From JAIRLS01 sp031551455 (lineage in GTDB: Bacteria; Bacteroidota; Bacteroidia; Bacteroidales; UBA4181), in the NCBI GenBank assembly GCA_031551455.1, contig JAVBNP010000006.1, positions 1 to 64,000 of the forward strand: DNA of 64,000 bases, given 5' to 3'. The number at the start of each line of letters is the position of its first letter. Positions within the stretch are counted from its first letter, which is position 1. Position numbers and translations under genes: made by a program. This document shows, one piece after another, positions 9,233-17,980 of this stretch. The notes under the pieces were generated by a model that was not told the DNA's origin, ran no database searches, and saw nothing but the letters and a program-made list of their open reading frames with translations.

Positions 9233-10513
9233 TTACTTTTCCGACTTCAAAAGGTTACCGGATAACATGATTTTTCCCAAGTATATATTTCTTTTCGGCA
9301 AATCTTTGCGAATGTCGTCTGACAATTCCGCTGCCGGCGGATCGGTTTGTTTGTCGAAAGGAGTGGGATCAACCGTCAATGTTACCGTATGTTCTCCGTC
9401 TTCGAGTTCGGGCAACCAAAAATAGTGATAACGGTAATACGTGCAATATTTGTCGAAACGACGAATCGGTATCGGGGATTGATTGTCAATGCGTACGATA
9501 ACACTACCCGTTCCGGGACCGATCACATCAAAAAAACCGATGCGCGTACCTTTGAAACGGACGGTTATTTGATCATCGGCTCCGGTTCCGCAAAAAAGTT
9601 CCGGTAATTCGGCTTTGAAACGATCGTATATTTCGTTGCCGGTGCCAAGTTGCTGCCAATTACCCGACATCTTTGCTTTCGTTACGGAATACCATCCGTA
9701 TTTTTCGTAATTGTTTGGACTCAACGGTTTTCCCGGTTTTTTCCGAACGTGTTGTTTCATTCCCGACATGATGTCAAACGCGTCCGTTAGCGCTTGCGTG
9801 TATATCTCATGTCCTTCTCGCGTGGGATGTACTCCATCGTATGAAAAAATAATCTTATCGCCGTAATCCTTGCCCTTTTCTCCTTTTACGATCGTTTTTC
9901 CGGCAGCAACCGATTTTGCCAACGCAAAATCCAACGCGATGGAAGGTATCTTATAATAATCCGCCACTCGTTCCATGACGCGCGCCGAATACCAATGTCG
10001 GCCTTGCAGGTTGGTTGCCGTCATCCTATCGGTGGCGGTGTACAAGAAACAAATATCGGTTTTGGAATTTCGGTCCAGAATTTGACGCACAATCCCTTCC
10101 ATGGCATCAATGATTTTTACGGAATCAATGCCGTCATCGTTCACGGCATATTCCACGAACACCAAATCGGGCTGGTGTGATAAAACATCATCTTCCGTGC
10201 GTACCGCACCGAGATCGGAACATGTACCGCCGATGGCAGCATTTATCATGGTAAAAGGAACACCGGGATACATTTCCCGAAACCGTTTTTCGGTCTGCAC
10301 CCGATAACCGTATCCCGCATTGGTGATGCTTCCGCCGAAATAAACGACGGTTACGGGCTTTTTCTCTTTAACTTTGGTAAAGAAATTCGGTAATCCGTCG
10401 CGTACGGTCAATGTATTTTCGGGAACGGATTGTGCCAATGAAGTTATCGAGAAACAGCCGATCAACAAACATGTCGATAATGCGGCAATAATGCAAATAT
10501 TAATTTTTTTCAT
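9233..10513 (-). CDS. Secreted SGNH/GDSL-family hydrolase
   Basis: 426 residues from the ATG at 10513; an upstream in-frame ATG would place 24 extra residues before the signal peptide (MKKINICIIAALSTCLLIGC) and is rejected. Catalytic blocks are visible: VVYFGGSITNAG (block I, nucleophile Ser), EYAVNDDG (block III Asn) and YDGVHPTREG (Asp/His pair). A beta-sandwich of about 120 residues follows. Such enzymes remove acetyl or other acyl groups from glycans, in keeping with the fucosidase gene 79 bases downstream. The preceding operon is closed off by a strong hairpin at 10633-10670, so this pair is probably transcribed from its own promoter. Confidence 0.8.
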   Translation of the reverse strand: MKKINICIIAALSTCLLIGCFSITSLAQSVPENTLTVRDGLPNFFTKVKEKKPVTVVYFGGSITNAGYGYRVQTEKRFREMYPGVPFTMINAAIGGTCSDLGAVRTEDDVLSHQPDLVFVEYAVNDDGIDSVKIIDAMEGIVRQILDRNSKTDICFLYTATDRMTATNLQGRHWYSARVMERVADYYKIPSIALDFALAKSVAAGKTIVKGEKGKDYGDKIIFSYDGVHPTREGHEIYTQALTDAFDIMSGMKQHVRKKPGKPLSPNNYEKYGWYSVTKAKMSGNWQQLGTGNEIYDRFKAELPELFCGTGADDQITVRFKGTRIGFFDVIGPGTGSVIVRIDNQSPIPIRRFDKYCTYYRYHYFWLPELEDGEHTVTLTVDPTPFDKQTDPPAAELSDDIRKDLPKRNIYLGKIMLSGNLLKSEK

Positions 10514-10632
10514 AATCGAATAAATCCGTCGTACTATTATAACGTTTAAAGGATTTGTAAAAACGGAAAATACCTTGATGTACAATATTTCAAAAGATAT
10601 CGATTATCGCAATATTTGCCGTTCATGTAAAA

Positions 10633-10670
10633 TTCGAAATCGATTTCATCCCGGCGAAATCGATTTCGAA
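10633..10670 (-). terminator. Perfect 15-bp hairpin closing the corrinoid/glycoside operon
   Basis: TTCGAAATCGATTTC (10633-10647) and GAAATCGATTTCGAA (10656-10670) are exact inverted copies around an 8-base loop. On the minus strand the stem is followed by TTTTAC. It lies 15 bases after the stop of the Gfo/Idh/MocA gene and is the likely terminator of the operon that begins near 19.4 kb. Confidence 0.65.
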
Positions 10671-10685
10671 AATCCGAAGCCGTTG

Positions 10686-12005
10686 TCAGAACTTGAAATA
10701 CTTTTCTCTGATGGGGATATTCAATAGAGCCGAAGCCGCGTTGTCGCCGATGAAGTCTTCCTTAACGGGGTCCCAGCTTAATTTCGATCCGATTTTTACC
10801 GCAATCAAACCCAGTTGACACATGGATATGGTACGATGTGCGGTTTCGAGCGGTTCTGCCGATTGTCTTTTTTCTTTGATTGCCAAAAGGAAATCGTCCT
10901 TATCGCTCAAATCGGATTTGAATGATTTTTCGTTACTCCCCAAAGGAGTACTTAATATCGCGTCGGACGAAGCCGAAAGTTTGTCGGGATATTCTATTTC
11001 CACCCAGCCGTTCGTGCCTTCAAAACGCACATAAGGACGTTCTATTTTGAAAAATACTTCCACGCCGTCGGCAAATTTGTAACGAATGTCAAAACGATTC
11101 ATCGTATTCCACAAACCTTTGTCGAAATCGCCGTTTCCTTCTATTTCTATAGGGCCCGTGTACTCGCTGTTATTTCCCCATTGCACGATTCCGACCAAAT
11201 GAGCTCCCCAGTTGGAAATCATACCATTGCAATAATCGCTCACGCGCATCCAACCCGGACGGCCGTATTTTTTTTGCGCATGTACGCGTTTTTCGGTGTA
11301 AGGCGCTTCCCAAGCAGGTCCCAACCAAAAATCATAATTCAACTCTTTGGGAACGGGCATCGTGAGTTGCGGCGGCAGCGGATCGCCGTTCAGTTCGGGA
11401 GGAACGGCAACATAAATTCTTTGTATTTTTCCGATACGACCGTTACGAATGACCTCGACGAATTGCTGCATCGCCGGGATCGTACGGAATTCGCTGTCGT
11501 TTCGCGTAATTACTTTCGATTTTTTGACTGCTTCCACCAATTTGCGGCCGTGCTCGATGCAGGTCGAAATAGGTTTTTCCAACGAGACGTGTTTTCCCGC
11601 GCGAACGGCGTCAATGGCCATCGGCACATGCCAATGGTCGGGCAACGACAACATGACGGCATCGATGCTTTTATCCTGCAACAATTTCCGATAGTCGGTG
11701 TATGCTTTGCAACCCTTATACGTTTTGCCCGATTCTTCGGTATAAAAATCATTTACTTGTTTTTGGGCGGCGTCCAATCTCCAAGTATCGATATCGCAAA
11801 CGGCAACCACTTGCCCGTGCGGCGACTTCAACAATTGAGGAATATTCGGATTGACCATTTGACGACCGCATCCGATGCAGGCAACCGTAATCCGATTACT
11901 CGGCGCCGTTTTACCGAAAACCGTTGAGGGAACAACCGTCGGCATTAAAAAAGTTCCCGCGGCAAGCGCAGCGCTTTTTTTCAAAAATTCTCTTCGTTCA
12001 TTCAT
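10686..12005 (-). CDS. Exported Gfo/Idh/MocA family oxidoreductase
   Basis: 439 residues from ATG 12005, where MNERREFLKKSAALAAG gives a Tat-like twin-arginine start; a longer in-frame start would bury it. Rossmann motif ACIGCGRQM, then ICDAVMLSLPDHWH-like strand (SLPDHWHVPMAIDAV) and the family EKP lysine in VSLEKPISTC. The C-terminal alpha/beta domain contains a typical GMISNWGAHLVGIVQWG segment. Exported relatives oxidise the C3 hydroxyl of glycosides with a tightly held nicotinamide cofactor, which fits the PF06439 protein and AP2Ec isomerase of this operon. Last gene of the run, 118 bases after the UroD-family gene, with a strong terminator behind it. Substrate not determined. Confidence 0.85.
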   Translation of the reverse strand: MNERREFLKKSAALAAGTFLMPTVVPSTVFGKTAPSNRITVACIGCGRQMVNPNIPQLLKSPHGQVVAVCDIDTWRLDAAQKQVNDFYTEESGKTYKGCKAYTDYRKLLQDKSIDAVMLSLPDHWHVPMAIDAVRAGKHVSLEKPISTCIEHGRKLVEAVKKSKVITRNDSEFRTIPAMQQFVEVIRNGRIGKIQRIYVAVPPELNGDPLPPQLTMPVPKELNYDFWLGPAWEAPYTEKRVHAQKKYGRPGWMRVSDYCNGMISNWGAHLVGIVQWGNNSEYTGPIEIEGNGDFDKGLWNTMNRFDIRYKFADGVEVFFKIERPYVRFEGTNGWVEIEYPDKLSASSDAILSTPLGSNEKSFKSDLSDKDDFLLAIKEKRQSAEPLETAHRTISMCQLGLIAVKIGSKLSWDPVKEDFIGDNAASALLNIPIREKYFKF

Positions 12006-12078
12006 GATATTATGTTTTGTATTATTCGATAAAATTCCCTTTCCTTTGTTTTCCCGAAGCCGGTTCAACAACACGACT

Positions 12079-12103
12079 CCCCCTCTCCATGTGGGAGAAG
12101 GGG
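12079..12103. repeat. C/G-rich intergenic hairpin
   Basis: CCCCCTCTCC (12079-12088) pairs with GGAGAAGGGG (12094-12103) with one mismatch around a 5-base loop; a further GGGGGGAGAGGC follows. Purine/pyrimidine-rich hairpins of this look recur in many bacterial intergenic regions. It sits between two genes of the operon and may be a repeat copy or an RNA processing or attenuation site. Confidence 0.4.
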
Positions 12104-12123
12104 TCGGGGGGAGAGGCGCTCAT

Positions 12124-13287
12124 TTACGCATATTCATTCCAAGTTTCCCACATGGCCCAGAAATTTTCGGGCGGAACATCTTCTTGCACATTATGTACAG
12201 GCGCAAAAACAAAACCGCCGCCCGGCGCCATGATGTCGATGATGCGTCGCACCTCGTCGCGTACCTGTTCCGGTGTACCGTTATTCAATGTCGATTGCGT
12301 ATCCACGCCGCCGCCCCAGAATGTGATATCTTTTCCGAAATCTTTCTTCAAACCTTTCAATTCCATATTTTTGGCGGTAAACTGCACCGGATTCAGAATA
12401 TCCACGCCGGCATCTATCAAATCGGGAATAATGGGACGAATGGAACCGCAGCAATGCAGGAACACTTTTGCATGCGGCAACCTTTTTTTCACGTGCGTGA
12501 ATAATGTTTTCATACGCGGAATGACGGTTGCACGAAGCAGATCCGGTTCCAAAATGGTTGCATCCTGCGAACCCAAATCATCGCATTCCGATATTACTTG
12601 TATTTTATGTTCGTTTCCCGTTTTTTTCGCCCAATCGATAATGGCGTCCCAATAATTGATTTTGTCTTCGAGAATAATATCGAATAAAGCATCCACGCCT
12701 TCGGGATCGATCATCGTGTCCAAAAACCAATTTTCATAACCGCGGATACGTAACGAATTTTCGGTAAATCCTGCCGTATTGCGGTCGGCAATGCAACAAG
12801 AATCGCCTACTTGAAGCACTTGCCAATCCATGCATTTCTCCAAATCCGCAATGTACGACTTCCAATCGGGTCGCGGCAACTTATGTAAATTACCCGAGAT
12901 GGTTTCACAACCATCCAACGGCGAACCCACCAAGTTGAAATAAATATCTTTCCCTTCCTGATACGTCCATTTGCAACCGTAAAAATCGTACACGGTGGTG
13001 ATGTTCCCCTCGACGATTTTATTCTTGTCGTATTCGAGTATGCGCGTGGCGCCGATACGACGTGTGTCCGATTTCAACTTCACCAGATTCTCTTCGATCG
13101 GGGTGATGATTTGTTGTATCGGATCGACCATTTCGGGATTGTAATCGATAGACAATCCTTTGAATTTCATCGCTTTTTGGTAAGCATTTTTAGTGATGGC
13201 CGTCACCGTGGTACCCGAAAGATCGTAAGGAACTCTGTCCGGTTCCTCATGATTCAGGGCTTTTGCAATTCTTTCTTTTCCGTTCAT
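12124..13287 (-). CDS. Uroporphyrinogen decarboxylase-family (corrinoid methyltransferase-like) protein
   Basis: 387 residues of the URO-D superfamily: starts MNGKERIAKALNHEEPDRVP, has the zinc-site-like LHCCGSIRPIIPDLIDAGVD near residue 270, then FWGGGVDTQ and APVHNVQEDVPPENFW. True HemE contains none of these C-terminal features and would not be expected beside a corrinoid protein; this subgroup is usually taken for methyltransferases feeding corrinoid proteins. In this operon it is the best candidate for the substrate-specific methyltransferase (MtaB/MtvB role), while the 16941-17954 product resembles the second-step enzyme. Whether the methyl donor is a methoxylated glycoside is inference. 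It lies 55 bases after the MFS gene. Confidence 0.72.
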   Translation of the reverse strand: MNGKERIAKALNHEEPDRVPYDLSGTTVTAITKNAYQKAMKFKGLSIDYNPEMVDPIQQIITPIEENLVKLKSDTRRIGATRILEYDKNKIVEGNITTVYDFYGCKWTYQEGKDIYFNLVGSPLDGCETISGNLHKLPRPDWKSYIADLEKCMDWQVLQVGDSCCIADRNTAGFTENSLRIRGYENWFLDTMIDPEGVDALFDIILEDKINYWDAIIDWAKKTGNEHKIQVISECDDLGSQDATILEPDLLRATVIPRMKTLFTHVKKRLPHAKVFLHCCGSIRPIIPDLIDAGVDILNPVQFTAKNMELKGLKKDFGKDITFWGGGVDTQSTLNNGTPEQVRDEVRRIIDIMAPGGGFVFAPVHNVQEDVPPENFWAMWETWNEYA

Positions 13288-13342
13288 GATATATTTATAT
13301 TTTGATGATGATGTGTTTCTTAATTATCGAATAAAAAATCGT

Positions 13343-14599
13343 TTATATTTTGATTGGTTTGATCTTCGGAAGCAACAATTGTATAACGGTTAAGGCTATG
13401 AAATAACCGAAAGCCGCTACCGTAAAAGGTATGATGTAGCCGTCCGTACCCGATCCTTGTAAAGCTGCGCCGATCAACAACGGGGCTATGAACCCGCCGA
13501 CCGCTCCCGCAAATCCGCCCAATCCGGAAACGGATGCTGTAACTTTTTTCGGAAATACGTCGCTCATCAAGCTGAAAATATTGGCCGACCAACCGCAGTG
13601 TCCGCCTGCCGCAACGGCAATCAAGGCAACCGCGGTCCATACGCCTTCCGCGTGCGGAACGTACATTACGGGAAGAGCACATATCGCGCAAGCCAACATG
13701 CTCAATTTACGTCCTCTGTTCAAGTTATTCCCTTGTTTCAACAGCTTGGACGACAACCATCCCAAAAGAATTCCGCCACCCCACGATACCGAGTATACAG
13801 TAAAAAAAGGCAATCCTATTTGCGTTAGTTCCAACCCAAATTTGGCTTTTAGGAATTTTGCGCCCCAGAACAGATAAAACCACCAAATGGGATCGGCCAT
13901 GAATTTTCCGACGAGAATGGCCCACGTGGCACGATAACTTAACAGTTTTGAGTAAGCAACCTTTTCCGTCGTCGATTCTTCCTTGTCGCTTAAAATGTAA
14001 TCCAATTCGGCTTGGTTTACTTTTTTGCTTTGTTCGGGCACGGAATAAAATTTCCACCAAAGAATGATCCAGATGATTGCGATCGGAAAAGTCCAAACGA
14101 ATGCAACACGCCAAGTCCCGAACGTCGCTACCAACAAAGGGATGATCAGCGGGGCCGTCATGCTGCCGACATTAGCGCCGCCGTTGAAAATACTCACCGC
14201 AAGCGCCCGTTCTTTTTTCGGAAACCATTGGGCTACCGTTTTATTTGCCGCGGGAAAACTGCCCGATTGTCCGATGGAAAGAGCAAACCGACTTACCGCC
14301 ATTCCGATCCATGACGAAACCAGAGCATGCGCCAGTTGTGCAATACTCCATAACCCCATCGAAACGGCGTAACCTTTTTTCGTTCCCATACGGTCGACGA
14401 TCCGACCCATGATGAGGAAACAGATGGCATAACCGATCATAAAAGCGGAAGTGACATATCCGTATTGTTTTTCCGTCCATTCTATCGGCAGGTACGGCGC
14501 CATGATCCCCAAAGCGCCACGGTCAATGTACAGCAATGTGGTGGCTATGAATAGTAAGGAGAGGATGAACCACCTGATTTTGGTTTTCTTTTGTTCCAT
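13343..14599 (-). CDS. MFS transporter, anion:cation symporter (hexuronate/ExuT-like) type
   Basis: 418 residues with about 12 hydrophobic helices. The N-terminal YIDRGALGIMAPYL and the GRIVDRMGTKKG loop between helices 2 and 3 are typical of the ACS family, as are WFPKKERALAVSIFNGGANVGSM and the central loop after WWKFYSVPEQ. ACS carriers import hexuronates, sulfonates and other organic acids with protons or sodium. Located between the AP2Ec isomerase gene (124 bases upstream) and the UroD-family gene, it is the likely importer of an acidic or partly processed product of the operon's exported enzymes. The exact substrate is unknown. Confidence 0.82.
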   Translation of the reverse strand: MEQKKTKIRWFILSLLFIATTLLYIDRGALGIMAPYLPIEWTEKQYGYVTSAFMIGYAICFLIMGRIVDRMGTKKGYAVSMGLWSIAQLAHALVSSWIGMAVSRFALSIGQSGSFPAANKTVAQWFPKKERALAVSIFNGGANVGSMTAPLIIPLLVATFGTWRVAFVWTFPIAIIWIILWWKFYSVPEQSKKVNQAELDYILSDKEESTTEKVAYSKLLSYRATWAILVGKFMADPIWWFYLFWGAKFLKAKFGLELTQIGLPFFTVYSVSWGGGILLGWLSSKLLKQGNNLNRGRKLSMLACAICALPVMYVPHAEGVWTAVALIAVAAGGHCGWSANIFSLMSDVFPKKVTASVSGLGGFAGAVGGFIAPLLIGAALQGSGTDGYIIPFTVAAFGYFIALTVIQLLLPKIKPIKI

Positions 14600-14723
14600 T
14601 ATTGGTTGTTTTTATGATTTTGTCGTATTAATAAATAACGATTAAAGGATTAGTATTTATTATTGATGATGCATAAAACAGACTGTTTATTCCTAATTTA
14701 AAAGAACATCGATCGGGTATTCG

Positions 14724-15578
14724 TTATTTCAAAGCTGTAACAACGCCTTTAAAATAACCCGCCGATTCGGCCACGATTCTCACCGTATCTTCTTTATTTT
14801 CGGTACCCGTTTCCATGCTGCATGCTCCGGCGTAACCTATTTTTTTCAAGGTACGTACCAGCAGCGGAATATCGATAACTCCTCGTCCGATAATGCAAAT
14901 TTTTTCGCTTTTCCCGGCGCCCGTAGCATCGTTCAAATGCATATCGAACAAACGGTCGTGATAATTTTCAATGTCAGCAATCGGATTAAGTCCGTCACGT
15001 ACGGTATGTCCGATATCCAGGCATAAACCGATGCGCGGATCGAGGTCTTTGATATATTTCATCACGTCGGTAGCATTGGGGTATAAATCTATGTCGGGTC
15101 CGTGGTTATGGATAGCATACCGGAAATCGTATTCCTTAACCTTTTTTTCCACATACGGCAACATTTCATGATTCGGAACGCCCACGATCAGTTTTACCCC
15201 AACTCGACGGGCATAATCGAAAGCGGCATCCGTTTCGGCTTCCGTTTTCATGTAGATGGGACCGGCCGCATAACCCGTGACGTTTTTGGCGGCAAGTTTG
15301 GCTTTAAAAGCGGCTATTTCTTCATCGGTACTTGTCATTGGCAAGTGAAAATCTTTGATGCACAAATAATGCAAGTCCAATTGCTGCAGAACTTCCAACG
15401 TTTCGTCGATGTCGAATTTTGCAAACGTATATCCGGCAACGGACAAATTAAACTTTGCATCCGGATCTTTTTGCGGGGCGGAGTTGGTACATGAATTTTG
15501 CCCCACAAGAAGCGGAACGGCACTTGCGGCGAGCAATCCCGCGCCGGCTTTTTTTACGAAATTTCTTCTCGTGGTCAT
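14724..15578 (-). CDS. Exported AP2Ec-type sugar isomerase/epimerase or lyase
   Basis: 284 residues. Twin-arginine start MTTRRNFVKKAGAGLLAAS with a possible lipobox just after it (GQNSC). The remainder is a xylose-isomerase-like TIM barrel (AP endonuclease 2 family) with probable metal ligands in AIHNHGPDI, LCLDIGHT, FDMHLND and CSMETGTE. Family members in 3-keto-glycoside pathways isomerise, epimerise or cleave keto-sugars; export matches the exported Gfo/Idh/MocA oxidoreductase and PF06439 protein of this operon. It begins 21 bases after the alcohol dehydrogenase stop, so the two are surely cotranscribed. Precise reaction unknown. Confidence 0.8.
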   Translation of the reverse strand: MTTRRNFVKKAGAGLLAASAVPLLVGQNSCTNSAPQKDPDAKFNLSVAGYTFAKFDIDETLEVLQQLDLHYLCIKDFHLPMTSTDEEIAAFKAKLAAKNVTGYAAGPIYMKTEAETDAAFDYARRVGVKLIVGVPNHEMLPYVEKKVKEYDFRYAIHNHGPDIDLYPNATDVMKYIKDLDPRIGLCLDIGHTVRDGLNPIADIENYHDRLFDMHLNDATGAGKSEKICIIGRGVIDIPLLVRTLKKIGYAGACSMETGTENKEDTVRIVAESAGYFKGVVTALK

Positions 15579-15599
15579 TTTAATAGTGTTTTGATATGG

Positions 15600-16787
15600 T
15601 TATCGATAAGCTTTTTTCATGATTTGAACCGTTTCGTCGAACGAAAGCGTATAACGGTCGCGCGCAAAAAGTTTTCCCATGGTATCGTATGCTTTTTGGG
15701 CTAACGAGGGGATGTCTTCCACGCGGATGCCGTAATCGGACATTTTCAAATCGTCGACGCTACAAGAACGACGCAACTTTGCCAATGCGGTCACGAAAAG
15801 TTCTCCCCGTTTTTCGGGTGCCGTGTTTTCCGTATCTTCTCCCATAGCCTTTGCGAGATCGCCGAGCAATTCCGGAATTTTATCGGCAAAGAACGAGAAA
15901 AACGAATCGGACAACATGATCAGTCCCGCGCCGTGCGGCAAATCGGGGCTTACCGCACTCAACGCATGTTCCATGGAGTGATGGGAGGTGGTGGAAGAAA
16001 TCGATTCCACCAAACCCGAAAGCGTATTGGCAAAAGCTACTTGCGTGCGGGCTTCCAAGTCGTTGCCGTTCGTTACCGCGCACGGTAAATATTTTGTTAC
16101 CAATTCCGCACTCTTCAAGGCATACAAATTACTGATGGGGGTCGCGGCATTGGAAATATAACCTTCAACGGCATGAAACAATGCATCGAAACCCTGATAG
16201 GCAGTGAGTTTCGAGGGAACCGAAAGCATTAATTCGGGATCAACGATCGACAAGGTCGGGAAGGTATCCGGACGACCCAAGCCGATTTTTTCGTTGGTGT
16301 CTTCTCTGGTAATCACCGTCCACGGATCGGCTTCGGTACCGGTGCCGGCGGTTGTGGTAATGGCTATGATCGGCAAGGCTTTGTTCGGAGCGGTTTTCTT
16401 TCCGCCACTGCCCGCCGCGATATAATCCCAATAATCACCCGGATTGTGAACCATCAAAGCGATGCTTTTGGCCGAATCGATCGAGCTGCCTCCTCCGAGG
16501 CCGATCACGAAATCGCAGTTTTCTTTGCGCGCCAGTTCGGCGCCTTCGGCAACGTGCGGCAATATCGGATTTGCCAGTATTTTATCGAAAACGACGGCTT
16601 CAGTTTGGTTGTTTTCTTTCAACAACGCCAGTACTCGATCCAAATAACCGTTCGCTTTCATGGATTTTCCGGCCGATGTAACCACAAGGGCCTTTTTTCC
16701 GGGTAAAGGAATTTTACCTAATTCGTTCAATTTCCCGGGACCGAACAAAATTTTCGTCGGGATGAAATAAGTAAACTCGTTGTTCAT
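15600..16787 (-). CDS. Iron-type (group III) alcohol dehydrogenase
   Basis: 395 residues from ATG 16787; a longer in-frame reading would add 45 residues with no family match. It begins with the family strand YFIPTKILFGPGKL, has the nucleotide-binding GGGSSIDSAKSIA, TTTAGTGTEADPW, and the metal-binding region DALFHAVEGY, SMEHALSA and PHGAGL. Cytoplasmic, no signal peptide. These enzymes interconvert alcohols and aldehydes or act on sugar-derived 1,2-diols and lactaldehyde. Its 153-base leader holds a terminator-like hairpin (16867-16915), so its level may be uncoupled from the corrinoid genes before it. An operon with corrinoid proteins suggests handling of a one-carbon or sugar-derived alcohol, which is inference. 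Confidence 0.87.
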   Translation of the reverse strand: MNNEFTYFIPTKILFGPGKLNELGKIPLPGKKALVVTSAGKSMKANGYLDRVLALLKENNQTEAVVFDKILANPILPHVAEGAELARKENCDFVIGLGGGSSIDSAKSIALMVHNPGDYWDYIAAGSGGKKTAPNKALPIIAITTTAGTGTEADPWTVITREDTNEKIGLGRPDTFPTLSIVDPELMLSVPSKLTAYQGFDALFHAVEGYISNAATPISNLYALKSAELVTKYLPCAVTNGNDLEARTQVAFANTLSGLVESISSTTSHHSMEHALSAVSPDLPHGAGLIMLSDSFFSFFADKIPELLGDLAKAMGEDTENTAPEKRGELFVTALAKLRRSCSVDDLKMSDYGIRVEDIPSLAQKAYDTMGKLFARDRYTLSFDETVQIMKKAYR

Positions 16788-16866
16788 GGTGATAAAATTT
16801 TTATTACGCGTTACCGTGCTTTTCGTTGTTATACGCAACTTGACGACATACGGTCGTCGAAAAAGC

Positions 16867-16915
16867 GAACCATCCGTCGGAATATGCTTGCGACATACGC
16901 CGACGGATGCGGTTC
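16867..16915 (-). terminator. Terminator-like hairpin inside the operon
   Basis: ATCCGTCGG (16872-16880) and CCGACGGAT (16900-16908) form an exact 9-bp stem, extended inward by four pairs after an internal loop and outward by GAACC/GGTTC across a two-base bulge. On the minus strand it is followed by GCTTTTTCG. It lies between the MtaA-like methyltransferase gene and the alcohol dehydrogenase gene, so it may be a partial terminator or a processing site that sets the ratio of the two operon halves. Confidence 0.5.
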
Positions 16916-16940
16916 GAAACAAAATCGGATTTCCGAAATA

Positions 16941-17954
16941 TTAACGGGTCCGATTAAAATCGTTCAATGCTTTGTAAAACGCATCGATGTTTTCGAAGCT
17001 TACATGCGGCGGAACGTCGCATCCCGACGAAAGAATATAATTTTTGTACTCCTTGGTGCGTTCCAGCAATTCGTAAACCGTTTTGTACAACTGGTCGGGA
17101 GTCATCATTTTGATCATACCCACGGGATCGACGTTACCCATGACAAGCAGGTTGCCGGGGCAAGCTTTCAACGCTTCGACCATATTGATGGCATTTCCGA
17201 AATGGTACGCATTTGCTCCCGTATAAAGCATGGCGTCGGTACATTGTCCCGTATTGCCGCAATTATGCAATACCACCATGAAACTGTCGTCTTGTACGAC
17301 GGCAATCAATGTTTTCAGATATTCGGAAGAAAATTCCTTACAATCGTCGTTAGATAACAAGCCGGCAGCCGGTTCCGCAATCACCACACCGCTGCAACCG
17401 ACACGTTTCAGCTCTTTACAATAAGCCGTGATAAATTGAGTACATTTATCCAACAACATTTTGATGGCATCGGGCTCGATGTAACATGCCGTCATGATTT
17501 CGGACATGTCGAATAAACGTCCGGCCAACGAGAACGGACCAATAACACCGGCTAACGTGGGTCTTCCCTTGATTTGCTCCACCACGAGCTTATTCGCTTT
17601 CAAATATTCGGGAACACGACCGGCGGTGAGGGCGGGAACTTTCAGTTTTTCTATTTCTTCGGCTGTGCTTACCAAACGACCCAAAATGTGGGGCATGTCG
17701 TTATCGGGAAATTCTATTTTGCAACCGAAAGCTTCCGCTTCCACGGTCAAATCCATGATTACCGTTGTTGCGGCCGACGGATATTTGTCGCTCAAGGCTT
17801 TGATGGCTTGTGCATGTACTTCTCCGCTTTTCACGGCATCGACCACCCGTTTGCCGATCATTTCGATACCCGGATGCGTCATGATCGGAATGGCGCTGCG
17901 TTTTTTATCCGCAACGATTTGCTCCATCCATTTTTTCATATTCATTGTTTCCAT
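16941..17954 (-). CDS. MtaA/MtbA-like corrinoid:acceptor methyltransferase (UroD family)
   Basis: 337 residues, URO-D superfamily, of the methylcobamide methyltransferase subgroup: early PIMTHPGIEMIG, VIGPFSLAGRLFDMSEIM, EPAAGLLSNDD, the zinc pair VLHNCGNT (His and Cys) and a third ligand in LSSGCDVPPHV, with MGNVDPVG between. MtaA and MtbA move the methyl group from a methyl-corrinoid protein to coenzyme M; in a Bacteroidota host the acceptor is more likely tetrahydrofolate or an unknown thiol, which is inference. The corrinoid protein gene ends 26 bases before it, as in methylamine and methanol systems. Start chosen at ATG 17954; the in-frame ATG four codons on is nearly equivalent. Confidence 0.83.
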   Translation of the reverse strand: METMNMKKWMEQIVADKKRSAIPIMTHPGIEMIGKRVVDAVKSGEVHAQAIKALSDKYPSAATTVIMDLTVEAEAFGCKIEFPDNDMPHILGRLVSTAEEIEKLKVPALTAGRVPEYLKANKLVVEQIKGRPTLAGVIGPFSLAGRLFDMSEIMTACYIEPDAIKMLLDKCTQFITAYCKELKRVGCSGVVIAEPAAGLLSNDDCKEFSSEYLKTLIAVVQDDSFMVVLHNCGNTGQCTDAMLYTGANAYHFGNAINMVEALKACPGNLLVMGNVDPVGMIKMMTPDQLYKTVYELLERTKEYKNYILSSGCDVPPHVSFENIDAFYKALNDFNRTR

Positions 17955-17980
17955 CTTCTGTTCTTTTTAAAAGGTTGCGA

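Noticed and set aside
11181..11927. 248-codon plus-strand open frame
   Set aside because: Antisense to the Gfo/Idh/MocA gene and rich in Arg/His runs typical of shadow frames.
12124..13287. True HemE uroporphyrinogen decarboxylase
   Set aside because: The Cys-rich zinc-like motif, the C-terminal VHNVQEDVPPEN segment and the position beside a corrinoid protein favour a methyltransferase-like role.
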